In this document: piece after piece, positions 7,781 to 15,280 of the stretch
Position numbering within the stretch: the first letter of the stretch is position 1
Layout: every line of letters begins with the position of its first letter
NCBI GenBank assembly: GCA_035447945.1
Contig: DAOTHZ010000024.1
Location: 1-27,366 of the forward strand
Direction of reading: 5' to 3'
Source: Syntrophomonas_B sp035447945
Lineage (GTDB): Bacteria > Bacillota > Syntrophomonadia > Syntrophomonadales > Syntrophomonadaceae
Length of the DNA: 27,366 nt
The notes under the pieces: generated by a model
Seen by the model: only the letters and a program-made list of their open reading frames with translations
What the model was told of the DNA's origin: nothing
Database searches by the model: none
Position numbers and translations under genes: made by a program

Positions 7781-8539
7781 TTAATCTTCCCAGATGGCGA
7801 ATGCTCTGATCGGACTCCCGGTCAATCCCACGAATTTCAGCGGGAACATGGCATAATAGAAATTATCGTGTCTGGGAATCTTGGTGATATTCACCAGACT
7901 CTCGGTATGAATGACTTCCCTTTCTGCATGTACGGTATGATTGGGATAATCAAGATCAGCCGGCGTATCCAGGCTGGGAGAATCCGTCCCAATATTCACC
8001 AGTCCCTGGTCGAGCAGCCAAGTCGTCGCTTCCTTGTCAAGGCCGGGATAGTTGCTTAAATAGCGGAAAGGATCAATCGTACCGTAAGGTTCATTGCCGG
8101 TCCAGTACAACAGGCTCATGCCTGGTTTTAGGGTAACTTGCGCTGCATCCAGTCCTTTTTTTACCGCATCCAACGTAATGTGAACCCTCCCCTGGACAAA
8201 CGACAGATCAATCCAGGCAGCCGGCGTGATCAATTCCGGCAAGGTGATTTTATCTACCGACAAATGTGATTTGTTGGGATCGAAATGGTAAACAGCGTCC
8301 ACGTGGGTCGAGGTATGATCACAGGTAATAATTCCTTTAACACCAAATCCGTAAGGATATTTACTGCTCTCGCCCAAACTGAATTTAGTTTCTTCGTGAG
8401 TTTTATGCCACCAAAAAGCTGTTTTCATATGTCCGGGATAAACCGGCACATCAGGTCCTACTTCTTTGCCTAAATCCAAAAAATTCAGCTTTTTACCCAT
8501 AAACTCGATTACATCAATTTTTACTGCTTCATCAGACAT
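7781..8539 (-). CDS. Cyclase-family metal-dependent hydrolase (kynurenine formamidase/isatin hydrolase-like)
   Basis: A 252-residue member of the cyclase family (PF04199), whose characterised members hydrolyse amide or lactam bonds, for example N-formylkynurenine or isatin. The metal site is visible as DHTSTHVDAVYHF, giving H75, H79, D81 and H85; the usual glycine of HTGTH is a serine here. The segment DLGKEVGPDVPVYPG near the N-terminus is also typical. It is a cytoplasmic soluble enzyme. The ATG is eight bases after GGAGG. It is the last gene of the SDR-MFS-cyclase operon, 48 bases after the transporter, and is followed by a strong terminator. Context suggests the operon imports and then oxidises or ring-opens a small organic acid or lactam; the substrate is not determined. 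Confidence 0.88.
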   Translation of the reverse strand: MSDEAVKIDVIEFMGKKLNFLDLGKEVGPDVPVYPGHMKTAFWWHKTHEETKFSLGESSKYPYGFGVKGIITCDHTSTHVDAVYHFDPNKSHLSVDKITLPELITPAAWIDLSFVQGRVHITLDAVKKGLDAAQVTLKPGMSLLYWTGNEPYGTIDPFRYLSNYPGLDKEATTWLLDQGLVNIGTDSPSLDTPADLDYPNHTVHAEREVIHTESLVNITKIPRHDNFYYAMFPLKFVGLTGSPIRAFAIWED

Positions 8540-8587
8540 GAAATATTCCTCCTTGCTTAAAATATATTGATCATCAATTGATTTGCA

Positions 8588-10015
8588 TTAAGCTGTTTTG
8601 AGTTTCCCGGATCTTTCTTCTTCAAGTTCCGCATCGATATCTTCCATGGTTTTGCCTTTGGTCTCACGAGCATAGAAGAATAGTACAGCTTGGATAACGA
8701 ACAATACTGCCAGGAAAATGTAAACCGGGGTAATCGCATCGGTCGTCGCCTTGGGGCTGACAAGATTGGATGAACCAGCAAATAGCGCAACGATTACGGG
8801 TCCGATAAGTTTGCCGATACCACCCATACCATAGGCAGAACCCATTCCAGTTGCTCGCAAATTGGAAGGCCAAACTTCGGATCCATAAGGTCCTACCAGC
8901 GCGTAGCCGCCATCAGCAAAGAAGTAAATACCGATCATGCAGAGCCAAAATACGGATGTCCCACCAATGAAGTTACCGGTATTCAGTAAAGCAAACATTA
9001 ACATCAAGGCTGCGCCGGTTCCCAGAATCATTCCAGTGGAGCGGCGGCCAATGTGGTCTGCCATGAAAGACCAGAACCATCTGCCGATGAACCCACCCAG
9101 TGTAACAACGATAAAGAGCTTGGCTGCTTCCTGGGGGGTCTTGCCGATCACCAGAGCCAACAAAGCGGGTCCCCACATGGTAAATAATGAGTAGCCTGTC
9201 TGCTGACATACATTAGCCCCCCAAGTTGTGATAACACTGCGGGGATATTGGAACAGTTCACTAAACTTGATGTGTGGCTGGGCAGGCAGATCATCGATCC
9301 ATTTTTCGTTCTGCCGTTTGGAGTCGCGGAAGTCATGGTGCTGCTCAGTAACCCAATCTACGGCAGCAGCCGCCTCGTCATACTTTTTGTTGCGAATCAG
9401 CCAACGGGGAGATTCAGGTACCCAAACACGAATAATAAGAGCCAGGAGTACAGGAATCAATCCGACCAGGAATAGACCTCTCCAGCCTATATACGGGGTC
9501 AAATAAGCTGCACTGGTGCTGGCCAGCAAGGTGCCAATCGGAATAAAGGCTGTTACAATTCCACTTACACGGCCACGATACTTCGCGGGTGCAAATTCCT
9601 GAACCAAGGGCAGGTCAACACAGTACAGTCCGCCCAAAGCCAGGCCGACGAAAAAGCGCAGGATAACCAGGTAAATCCAGTTTCCTTCCGGAGTAAAGTA
9701 CATGAGTCCGGTCATTACACCGCTGAATATGATGGTAAACATAAAAACTGGGCGACGTCCAATTCTATCAGCTATATTGCCAAACATGACTGCTCCGACA
9801 ATGGAACCAAAGCCCGCAGCTAGCAAAATACTGGCAGAAGCTGTATAAGTCAGCCCCCAGGGAACTGCGATGAAAGCAATAACAAAGCTGATGAGTGCCA
9901 AATCGAAGAATTCCAGCATGTCTCCCAGGACAGCAGCACTGATAACCCTAATATGATTACCGGTTAGACGTGATTCATCAAGAGTCGTAATCAATTCCGA
10001 TGTAAGTCTTGACAT
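8588..10015 (-). CDS. Major facilitator superfamily transporter, organic acid/sugar type
   Basis: A 475-residue membrane protein with about twelve helices. It carries the MFS motif GNIADRIGRR (79-88) after helix 2, an acidic helix 1 (GDMLEFFD), the sequence VPESPRWL after helix 6 and the C-half counterpart ADHIGRRSTG. These features fit the sugar porter and aromatic-acid:H+ symporter branch. The ATG is about six bases after GGAGG. It sits between the SDR and cyclase genes, 84 bases after the former and 48 before the latter, so it probably imports the operon's substrate. Specificity cannot be read from sequence. Confidence 0.9.
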   Translation of the reverse strand: MSRLTSELITTLDESRLTGNHIRVISAAVLGDMLEFFDLALISFVIAFIAVPWGLTYTASASILLAAGFGSIVGAVMFGNIADRIGRRPVFMFTIIFSGVMTGLMYFTPEGNWIYLVILRFFVGLALGGLYCVDLPLVQEFAPAKYRGRVSGIVTAFIPIGTLLASTSAAYLTPYIGWRGLFLVGLIPVLLALIIRVWVPESPRWLIRNKKYDEAAAAVDWVTEQHHDFRDSKRQNEKWIDDLPAQPHIKFSELFQYPRSVITTWGANVCQQTGYSLFTMWGPALLALVIGKTPQEAAKLFIVVTLGGFIGRWFWSFMADHIGRRSTGMILGTGAALMLMFALLNTGNFIGGTSVFWLCMIGIYFFADGGYALVGPYGSEVWPSNLRATGMGSAYGMGGIGKLIGPVIVALFAGSSNLVSPKATTDAITPVYIFLAVLFVIQAVLFFYARETKGKTMEDIDAELEEERSGKLKTA

Positions 10016-10099
10016 AATTTACCTCCTTGCTATTTTAAATACAACCTGTCGTTTGTAGTCTTGGTTTGAAAAATTTGAAAAATACGATGTCAATATTCA

Positions 10100-10864
10100 T
10101 TACCAAGCTGTCCATCCTCCGTCAACCATTAAAATTGATCCGGTTACAAAATCTGCCGCGCTTGATGACAAATACAAAACTGCACCTACAACGTCATCGA
10201 CTTCACCAATGCGATGCATAAGAATTCTTCGTTCTACATCAAGCTTGAAATCCTCATCCTTAAACATCGGCTCTCCCCAAGGCGTATTAATAAATGTCGG
10301 AGCAACGGTGTTCACTGTGATGTTATAAGGGGCCCACTCTCCTGCCAGTACTTTTGTGAATTGAGCCACTGCTCCTTTACTGGCACAGTACACTGAACGT
10401 TTCACATAACCAACCACTGACATGGCTGACCCCATGTTAATGATTTTCCCCTTTTGCTGCTTCATCATGATTCGTCCCGCTGCCTGGCTGCAGAAAAAGG
10501 AGCCTTTGGCATTGACATTCATGATTTTGTCCCAGGCTTCTTCGGTAACCTCTTCTCCACGCTGCTGGATGTTTAACCCGGCGACATTAACTGCAATATC
10601 AATTTTACCAAAATGTTCTGCAATTGCCTCATAGGTTTTATTGATTTCTGCCACCTTGCTTACATCGCAAATACTGCTCAGCGCTTCTGAACCGCAGTCT
10701 CTGATCAGGCGTTTGGTTTCTTCCAAAGCGTCCTGATTGACATCAAGTATGGCCACCGCTGCACCGCTCTGGGCAAGTGCAATGGCGCAGGCACGACCGA
10801 TACCGCTTCCCGCACCGGTGACAACCGCTACTTTTCCACTAAGGTCTACCGATAAATCAGACAT
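10100..10864 (-). CDS. Short-chain dehydrogenase/reductase (SDR), classical type
   Basis: A 254-residue NAD(P)-dependent oxidoreductase. It has the cofactor loop TGAGSGIG (16-23), D41 at the end of strand 2, which suggests NAD(H) preference, NVAG (93-96) and the catalytic S146, Y159 and K163 (YCASK). The C-terminus GSILMVDGGWTAW is typical of the family. The substrate is unknown; a secondary alcohol or ketone is expected. The ATG is preceded by GGAGGTGAGATA. It is the first gene of the operon transcribed from the sigma-54 promoter about 150 bases upstream. Confidence 0.93.
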   Translation of the reverse strand: MSDLSVDLSGKVAVVTGAGSGIGRACAIALAQSGAAVAILDVNQDALEETKRLIRDCGSEALSSICDVSKVAEINKTYEAIAEHFGKIDIAVNVAGLNIQQRGEEVTEEAWDKIMNVNAKGSFFCSQAAGRIMMKQQKGKIINMGSAMSVVGYVKRSVYCASKGAVAQFTKVLAGEWAPYNITVNTVAPTFINTPWGEPMFKDEDFKLDVERRILMHRIGEVDDVVGAVLYLSSSAADFVTGSILMVDGGWTAW

Positions 10865-11011
10865 TATCTCACCTCCAAACCCTTCTTGACACCATCATTG
10901 ATTTACTGATTATCCAAAATAACTTATAATTTGATATCAAACCCCCTTGTCTGAAAATAATAGTTGTTTGGTAATCAATGATGGAATTGTGAATTACATA
11001 ACAATCTATAG

Positions 11012-11027
11012 AGCAACTTTTATGCCA
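11012..11027 (-). promoter_or_regulatory. Sigma-54 (RpoN) promoter of the SDR-MFS-cyclase operon
   Basis: Read on the minus strand the sequence is TGGCATAAAAGTTGCT. It matches the -24/-12 consensus TGGCAC-N5-TTGCW at all but one position, with the required GG and GC pairs twelve bases apart. The predicted start near 11002 leaves a leader of about 138 bases before the SDR start codon. Confidence 0.82.
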
Positions 11028-11137
11028 CATTGAACAGATGGACTTATCTTCTATACAATGTCCCAATATTACCGAATCTTTTGCAGATTAATTGAAATGT
11101 TAGACTTGATCGAGCGAACGTTCAAAAGACAGTAACC

Positions 11138-11153
11138 GTCACGTATATGAATC
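11138..11153 (-). promoter_or_regulatory. Candidate activator-binding site 1 (proximal)
   Basis: GTCACGTATATGAATC on the plus strand. It matches the inverted copy at 11208-11223 at 14 of 16 positions. It lies about 136-151 bases upstream of the predicted sigma-54 start, the usual range for an enhancer-binding protein. Confidence 0.6.
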
Positions 11154-11207
11154 ACTTAATTAAACAAATAATTTGCAAACCCTATTTTATTGGATTTTAA
11201 GGTACGC

Positions 11208-11223
11208 GACTCATATTCGTGAC
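11208..11223 (-). promoter_or_regulatory. Candidate activator-binding site 2 (distal, inverted)
   Basis: The reverse complement reads GTCACGAATATGAGTC, a near copy of site 1. The centres are 70 bp apart, close to seven helical turns. It lies about 206-221 bases upstream of the predicted start. Confidence 0.6.
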
Positions 11224-11303
11224 AGCATTTCAATTATGAGACACCAGAAGATGACTCCAAGAAATATCTATAAGTAAGAATAAGTACACTGGCACACTAA
11301 AAT

Positions 11304-11339
11304 AAAAAAAAGGTCCTTCTTGCGAAAGGACCTTTTTTT
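11304..11339 (-). terminator. Terminator of the acyl-CoA dehydrogenase gene
   Basis: A-rich stem ending AAGGTCCTT (to 11318) pairs with AAGGACCTT and a T run (11326-11339) around a seven-base loop; both strands carry T tails. It lies about 95 bases after the dehydrogenase stop codon. Confidence 0.88.
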
Positions 11340-11431
11340 AACTGATTGTTTCGAACCATCCCCATGCAGGCATTTCACCTTGTTTTGGGATGAATTAATG
11401 TAACCGTTATAACTGATTCTTAATTCTTGTT

Positions 11432-13147
11432 TTAGGGATTCTGAATATATTCGTCTACCAGACTGAATACTTCTTCGTTTAAAACCTTTTCGAATTCTGC
11501 CTGGTTAACAACCGGTCTTTTTATCATTTTTTGAATCTTTTCGATCTGTTCGTCCGTATTGAGCGGTTTGCCGTAAAGATCAACTGCGAAGGCCGTGAAA
11601 TCTCTGACAAACATATCAAACATCTGGTTCATGACCTCATCACTGATGCCTTCGATTTTGGCACTTTCGATAATCAATTGTCCGTAGGCCACCATAGTGA
11701 ACAGTTCGCCCACTGCCAGCAGATAATCGAAATCTCTCATCTGTTTCATCAGATTCTGACCGGATACCATCAGATACTCTTTATAGGCTTCGATTTGCTC
11801 CATGTAAACCTTTACATTAGGCAAATGAGCCAAACTATTATACGCGATATGATAATCATGGAATTTGGTCTTGGCATAGCCATGGGTGGTTCCCTGACGG
11901 AAAAGATAATCATCATTGCGGTCATCGGTGATCCGCCCGATTTCTTCAAATTCAGCCGGCATAAACATATAGCTGGGAACCAGCTTGGCAATCAGGGCCA
12001 TATTCACGTGGCGCGTGCCTTCCAGTTTGGGGAATCCTCTCAGTTCGCTGACCGCCTGCTCGAAATACATGTCTTTCTCGAATCCTTTGGCAGCGATGAT
12101 GTCCCAGAGCAGTTCATGCACCAGTTCTCCCTGAATGGCTACTTTCATTTTCATGACGGGGTTAAATAGTAAATAGCGTTTGTCATTCTCGTTGGCGATG
12201 CGCATATAATCGGTAGCGCGCAAGCCAAACAATTTCATGCCCATAATACGCAGCCAGGCATCGCTGAACAAGCGTTTGACATGAGCAAAGTCAGTTACTT
12301 TTTTGCCATACAGATTTCTATGGTAGGCATGGTTAAGTGCTTCATAGAAAGAATGGGTGACAATGCCGGTTGCACCGGAACCAATGTTGAATTTGCAGAT
12401 ATTAATGGTATTGAGCATATCATCCCAGGCTTTGGGGCCACGTGACAGAATCTCGGCGTCGGTGATGGGATAATCATGTAACGCAAATTCGGCTACAAAC
12501 TGCTGGTTGCAGTCAACGATGTTTTTAATCAACTCATAATTGGGATGGGCGGAGTCAACCACGAAAAATACATAATCATCCGTTCCTTCGATTTTACCGA
12601 AAACGGTGACAGTACTGGCCACATTGCCGTTGCCGATATAGTATTTGCTGCCATTGGCCACATAGGTGCCGTCGCCCTTGGGTGTGAGCTTCATCTCCGA
12701 GGAATAGATGTCGGCACCGTGTTCTTTTTCCGACAATCCGAAGGCGCACAGGGCGTTATCTTTTAACTTGGCAGCCGCTTTGTGCTTGGCTTCTTCATTG
12801 TCGCCCAACAGTACCGGATCAAGACCAAGTGTCGATACATGATAAGTGTACCAGTAGCCGGCTCCGTAAAACCCGCATATTTCCGAGAATTCATACATTC
12901 TGTAGGTGCTGTAGTACTGATTGGGGTCTGAACCATAACCTTTGGGCAGGAAAAGGGTCTCGAAAATACCTTCCTGCGTGACGAAATCCTGAAAATCTTT
13001 GCAGAACTCCTTGTCGTGGTATTGTTCTTTCTGTTTGGCGAGCCCTTTGTCCTCAAACCATTGAATGGTTTTGAGCATGATCTCTTTACTTCTGGCATCC
13101 GGATAATTTCTGTCTCTGTAGTTTTTGGGGTTCAGCAGAATGTTCAT
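11432..13147 (-). CDS. Acyl-CoA dehydrogenase family protein
   Basis: A 571-residue FAD enzyme expected to introduce a 2,3 double bond into an acyl-CoA with transfer to an electron-transfer flavoprotein. The flavin/substrate region FGLSEKEHGADI (136-147) replaces the usual LTEPxAGSD. YYIGNGN (169-175) corresponds to the typical ITNG strand. GFPKLEGTRHVN (371-382) carries a glutamate (E376) where the short and medium-chain enzymes have their catalytic base in YEGT. At 571 residues it is about 190 longer than the classical 380-residue enzymes, with an extended C-terminal helical part like other long anaerobic homologues. The ATG follows GGAG by six bases. It stands alone with its own terminator and is divergent from the enoyl-CoA isomerase-like gene. 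Substrate length cannot be judged. Confidence 0.9.
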   Translation of the reverse strand: MNILLNPKNYRDRNYPDARSKEIMLKTIQWFEDKGLAKQKEQYHDKEFCKDFQDFVTQEGIFETLFLPKGYGSDPNQYYSTYRMYEFSEICGFYGAGYWYTYHVSTLGLDPVLLGDNEEAKHKAAAKLKDNALCAFGLSEKEHGADIYSSEMKLTPKGDGTYVANGSKYYIGNGNVASTVTVFGKIEGTDDYVFFVVDSAHPNYELIKNIVDCNQQFVAEFALHDYPITDAEILSRGPKAWDDMLNTINICKFNIGSGATGIVTHSFYEALNHAYHRNLYGKKVTDFAHVKRLFSDAWLRIMGMKLFGLRATDYMRIANENDKRYLLFNPVMKMKVAIQGELVHELLWDIIAAKGFEKDMYFEQAVSELRGFPKLEGTRHVNMALIAKLVPSYMFMPAEFEEIGRITDDRNDDYLFRQGTTHGYAKTKFHDYHIAYNSLAHLPNVKVYMEQIEAYKEYLMVSGQNLMKQMRDFDYLLAVGELFTMVAYGQLIIESAKIEGISDEVMNQMFDMFVRDFTAFAVDLYGKPLNTDEQIEKIQKMIKRPVVNQAEFEKVLNEEVFSLVDEYIQNP

Positions 13148-13496
13148 AAAAAACTCCTTTCAAATTAATCAATAGTGAGAGTTCATAAAGATTTAAACAC
13201 TTAATAATTATTTACAACCTGAATATTAATCTTATTATAACAGAAATATTATATAACATTCGTAAATTTATTGTTCGAAAGATAATTTTTATTGGCAGCA
13301 TATATTTATATTTTGTATGCATAAATTATTATAAGCAATTAAATATTTTATTAACAATATTTATGATATACTAGGATGCAAATAAAGGAAATGAGCCTTT
13401 TTTAATTGTTTCATACAGTGATAAGGCTCATCAGTTATACGAATCGGGGAACCCCAAATTTTATATGCATTAATTAAGTATTAAGGGAGGGTTTTT
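13148..13496. other. AT-rich divergent promoter region
   Basis: This 349-base stretch separates divergent acyl-CoA dehydrogenase and enoyl-CoA isomerase-like genes and must hold both promoters. It has several TATAAT-like hexamers on each strand (for example TATACT at 13367-13372) but no -35 box at good spacing. I found neither a sigma-54 motif nor a gene. Confidence 0.6.
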
Positions 13497-14249
13497 ATGG
13501 CAATGGTAGAGTGGACCAAAGACGGCACAGTGGCGATCATGACCTTGAATAACGGAGAGAACCGGCACAATCCTGTATGGTGCGAAGCAGTGCTTTCGAC
13601 TTATGAGGAGATCATGGCTGACCCGGAAATTTGCTCGCTCGTGTTAACTTCCAGTGATCCCAAGAACTTTTGCCTGGGGGTTGATATTGAATGGCTGGGC
13701 AAGCGAATGGCTGAGAAGGATTGGCCTGCCATTGAGCAATGGCTGCACCTGAATGGCAAAGTTTTTCGGACCATATTAATGTCATCCATTCCGACGGTTG
13801 CTGCTGTGACCGGCCATGCTTTCGGCAATGGAGCCATGCTGGCGGGAGCCTGCGATTTCAGATTTATGAGAGCTGATCGGGGCTACATGTGTTTGCCGGA
13901 AATCGATCTGGGCATACAGTTTGCGCCCTCCATGATCGAGTGGATGAAACGCATCATGCCTTATCATTTTTTCCTCAAAATGCAGTTGACCGGACAAAAA
14001 GTCGGAGCGAATGAACTGGAAAAATACAACGTCATTATGAAAGCCTGTGAGAACGGGGAAAAGACGGTGGAAGAAGCAGTCGCGTTTGCCCGCACGTTCA
14101 ATAAACCCAGAGCCAATATGGCCGAAATGAAAAATAGAACCTACAAACACATTATTGATATCATGGAAAATGAGGATCCCAAATATTATAAATACGACCC
14201 GGAATTGGCCAAAAAAGGTATCACCCCGATCTTTATGTTTACCCGTTAA
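13497..14249 (+). CDS. Crotonase-fold protein, probably a delta3-delta2-enoyl-CoA isomerase
   Basis: A 250-residue enoyl-CoA hydratase/isomerase family protein. The oxyanion-hole segments are near FCLGVDIEWL (58-67) and GHAFGNGAMLAG (106-117). In hydratases two glutamates act: the first, in GGGCE, is methionine here (M114), while the second, in the PEI motif, is kept (E135 in CLPEIDLGI). A single glutamate at the second position is the pattern of delta3-delta2-enoyl-CoA isomerases, and FRFMRADRGYMCLPEIDLG closely recalls the plant peroxisomal isomerases. So double-bond shift is more likely than hydration. The ATG is five bases after GGGAGGG. It is monocistronic and divergent from the acyl-CoA dehydrogenase. 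Confidence 0.85.
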   Translation: MAMVEWTKDGTVAIMTLNNGENRHNPVWCEAVLSTYEEIMADPEICSLVLTSSDPKNFCLGVDIEWLGKRMAEKDWPAIEQWLHLNGKVFRTILMSSIPTVAAVTGHAFGNGAMLAGACDFRFMRADRGYMCLPEIDLGIQFAPSMIEWMKRIMPYHFFLKMQLTGQKVGANELEKYNVIMKACENGEKTVEEAVAFARTFNKPRANMAEMKNRTYKHIIDIMENEDPKYYKYDPELAKKGITPIFMFTR

Positions 14250-14261
14250 GCGTTATTAATT

Positions 14262-14304
14262 AAGGCGGAGGGCAACGTTTTAAACGAAGCTCCCCGCCTT
14301 TTTT
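14262..14304 (+). terminator. Terminator of the isomerase-like gene
   Basis: AAGGCGG (14262-14268) pairs with CCGCCTT before a run of six T. The loop is long and can form a small inner hairpin (CGTTTTAAACG). It starts 13 bases after the stop codon. Confidence 0.75.
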
Positions 14305-14406
14305 GTGCCATTCTTTGCATTAAAATTGCAGTTGGCGCAATTTCATATTTACGTAAGGCAATGAAAATCAAAGGTATAGAAAATTTGGTTGGCTTGGCTT
14401 TTACAT

Positions 14407-15279
14407 TTACTTATCTCTTTCCTTTGCAATGCCTTTTATGGTCTGGTATGAAGGAACTTGGATTTTACCCGAAAAGACCTGTTCAAGATAAGAATCTGGC
14501 TGAAGGATGTTGGGCGGAAAGGATGTCAGGGGAAGTGGTGGTATGTCGATTCCTTCTTCTTTTATCGCCATTAATCCACGATTCATGGCCAGAGCTCCCA
14601 AGCCAACGCTTTTGCCTAGATTCCTTACCGATTTCAGATTATATATGCCGCTGGTTGGTGGAACGGTCCGGGTCGTTTCTGCCAATGCACCTTTTTTACC
14701 ATAACCGGTATGGGAATCGCAAGTGTCTGCCAAACCTCCCAAAGCGGAGGCTTGCGGTGGCGGGTCACCCGGAAACGGGACAGCCCCCACAACATGGGAG
14801 AACAAGATTCCAGTCGCCCAGCGCCAGATGCTTTGCAAGGCACTCTCCTGCCCTCCCCGGCGTTCGAATGCCACCACGATGCCGCCCACCACTTTGTTGC
14901 GTATACTGCCCGCCACGGGTGAAGCCGAATAATGACAGAAACAAGCCCCTCGTTCCATTAAGGCTTTGAGACGGGCGGTGATATCCCCGGTATACACCGG
15001 AGATCCAATGATCAAGCCGTCGGCTTCTCTGATTTTTTGATAGATCATGGTCACATCGTCATCATAAACCGGGCATAGTCTTTCCCAGGTGGCACCTTTG
15101 GAAAATCCGTAACAGCGATTGCATCCGTCGCATGGATTGATCTTTAGTCCTGCCAGTGAAATCAGTTCCGTATCGGCCGGTACCAATTCGGCTGCGGATT
15201 GCAGCGCTTCCTTCACCAGGGTTTCCGTATTGCCATGACGGGGACTGCCGGAGATCCCAAGTAATTTAATCTTCTGCAT
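14407..15279 (-). CDS. Iron-sulfur-flavoprotein-like NAD(P)H-dependent FMN reductase family protein
   Basis: A 290-residue protein with a flavodoxin-like FMN domain: KLLGISGSPRHGNTETLV (5-22) is the phosphate-binding loop and IIGSPVYTGDITARLKALM the second flavin segment. A cysteine cluster CDGCNRC (C50, C53, C56) with a further C69 recalls the compact cluster motif of iron-sulfur flavoproteins, though the last spacing is longer than in the archaeal prototype. The C-terminal 100 residues are less typical. The start is the ATG at 15277-15279, one base after the PurF-like stop codon (TAG-A-ATG), so translation is coupled; the longer frame to 15351 only extends into that gene. The redox partner and substrate are unknown. 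Confidence 0.85.
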   Translation of the reverse strand: MQKIKLLGISGSPRHGNTETLVKEALQSAAELVPADTELISLAGLKINPCDGCNRCYGFSKGATWERLCPVYDDDVTMIYQKIREADGLIIGSPVYTGDITARLKALMERGACFCHYSASPVAGSIRNKVVGGIVVAFERRGGQESALQSIWRWATGILFSHVVGAVPFPGDPPPQASALGGLADTCDSHTGYGKKGALAETTRTVPPTSGIYNLKSVRNLGKSVGLGALAMNRGLMAIKEEGIDIPPLPLTSFPPNILQPDSYLEQVFSGKIQVPSYQTIKGIAKERDK

Positions 15280-15280
15280 T

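Larger units (their letters stand above)
10865..11431. other. Regulatory intergenic region
   Basis: No supported gene. It holds the sigma-54 promoter (11012-11027), two inverted 16-bp repeats that look like enhancer sites (11138-11153, 11208-11223) and the terminator of the acyl-CoA dehydrogenase gene (11304-11339). An 8-bp palindrome GAACGTTC (about 11116-11123) was also seen, without clear meaning. Confidence 0.75.

Noticed and set aside
10869..11066. 65-residue minus-strand frame upstream of the SDR gene
   Set aside because: It lies across the sigma-54 promoter and has no ribosome site.
11290..11312. TGGCAC on the plus strand, considered as a second sigma-54 promoter
   Set aside because: There is no GC pair at the required distance and no plus-strand gene follows.
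11531..12169. 212-residue plus-strand frame inside the acyl-CoA dehydrogenase gene
   Set aside because: Antisense shadow of a well-supported gene.
14361..14969. 202-residue plus-strand frame antisense to the flavoprotein gene
   Set aside because: The opposite strand has clear FMN and cysteine motifs; the plus frame has none.
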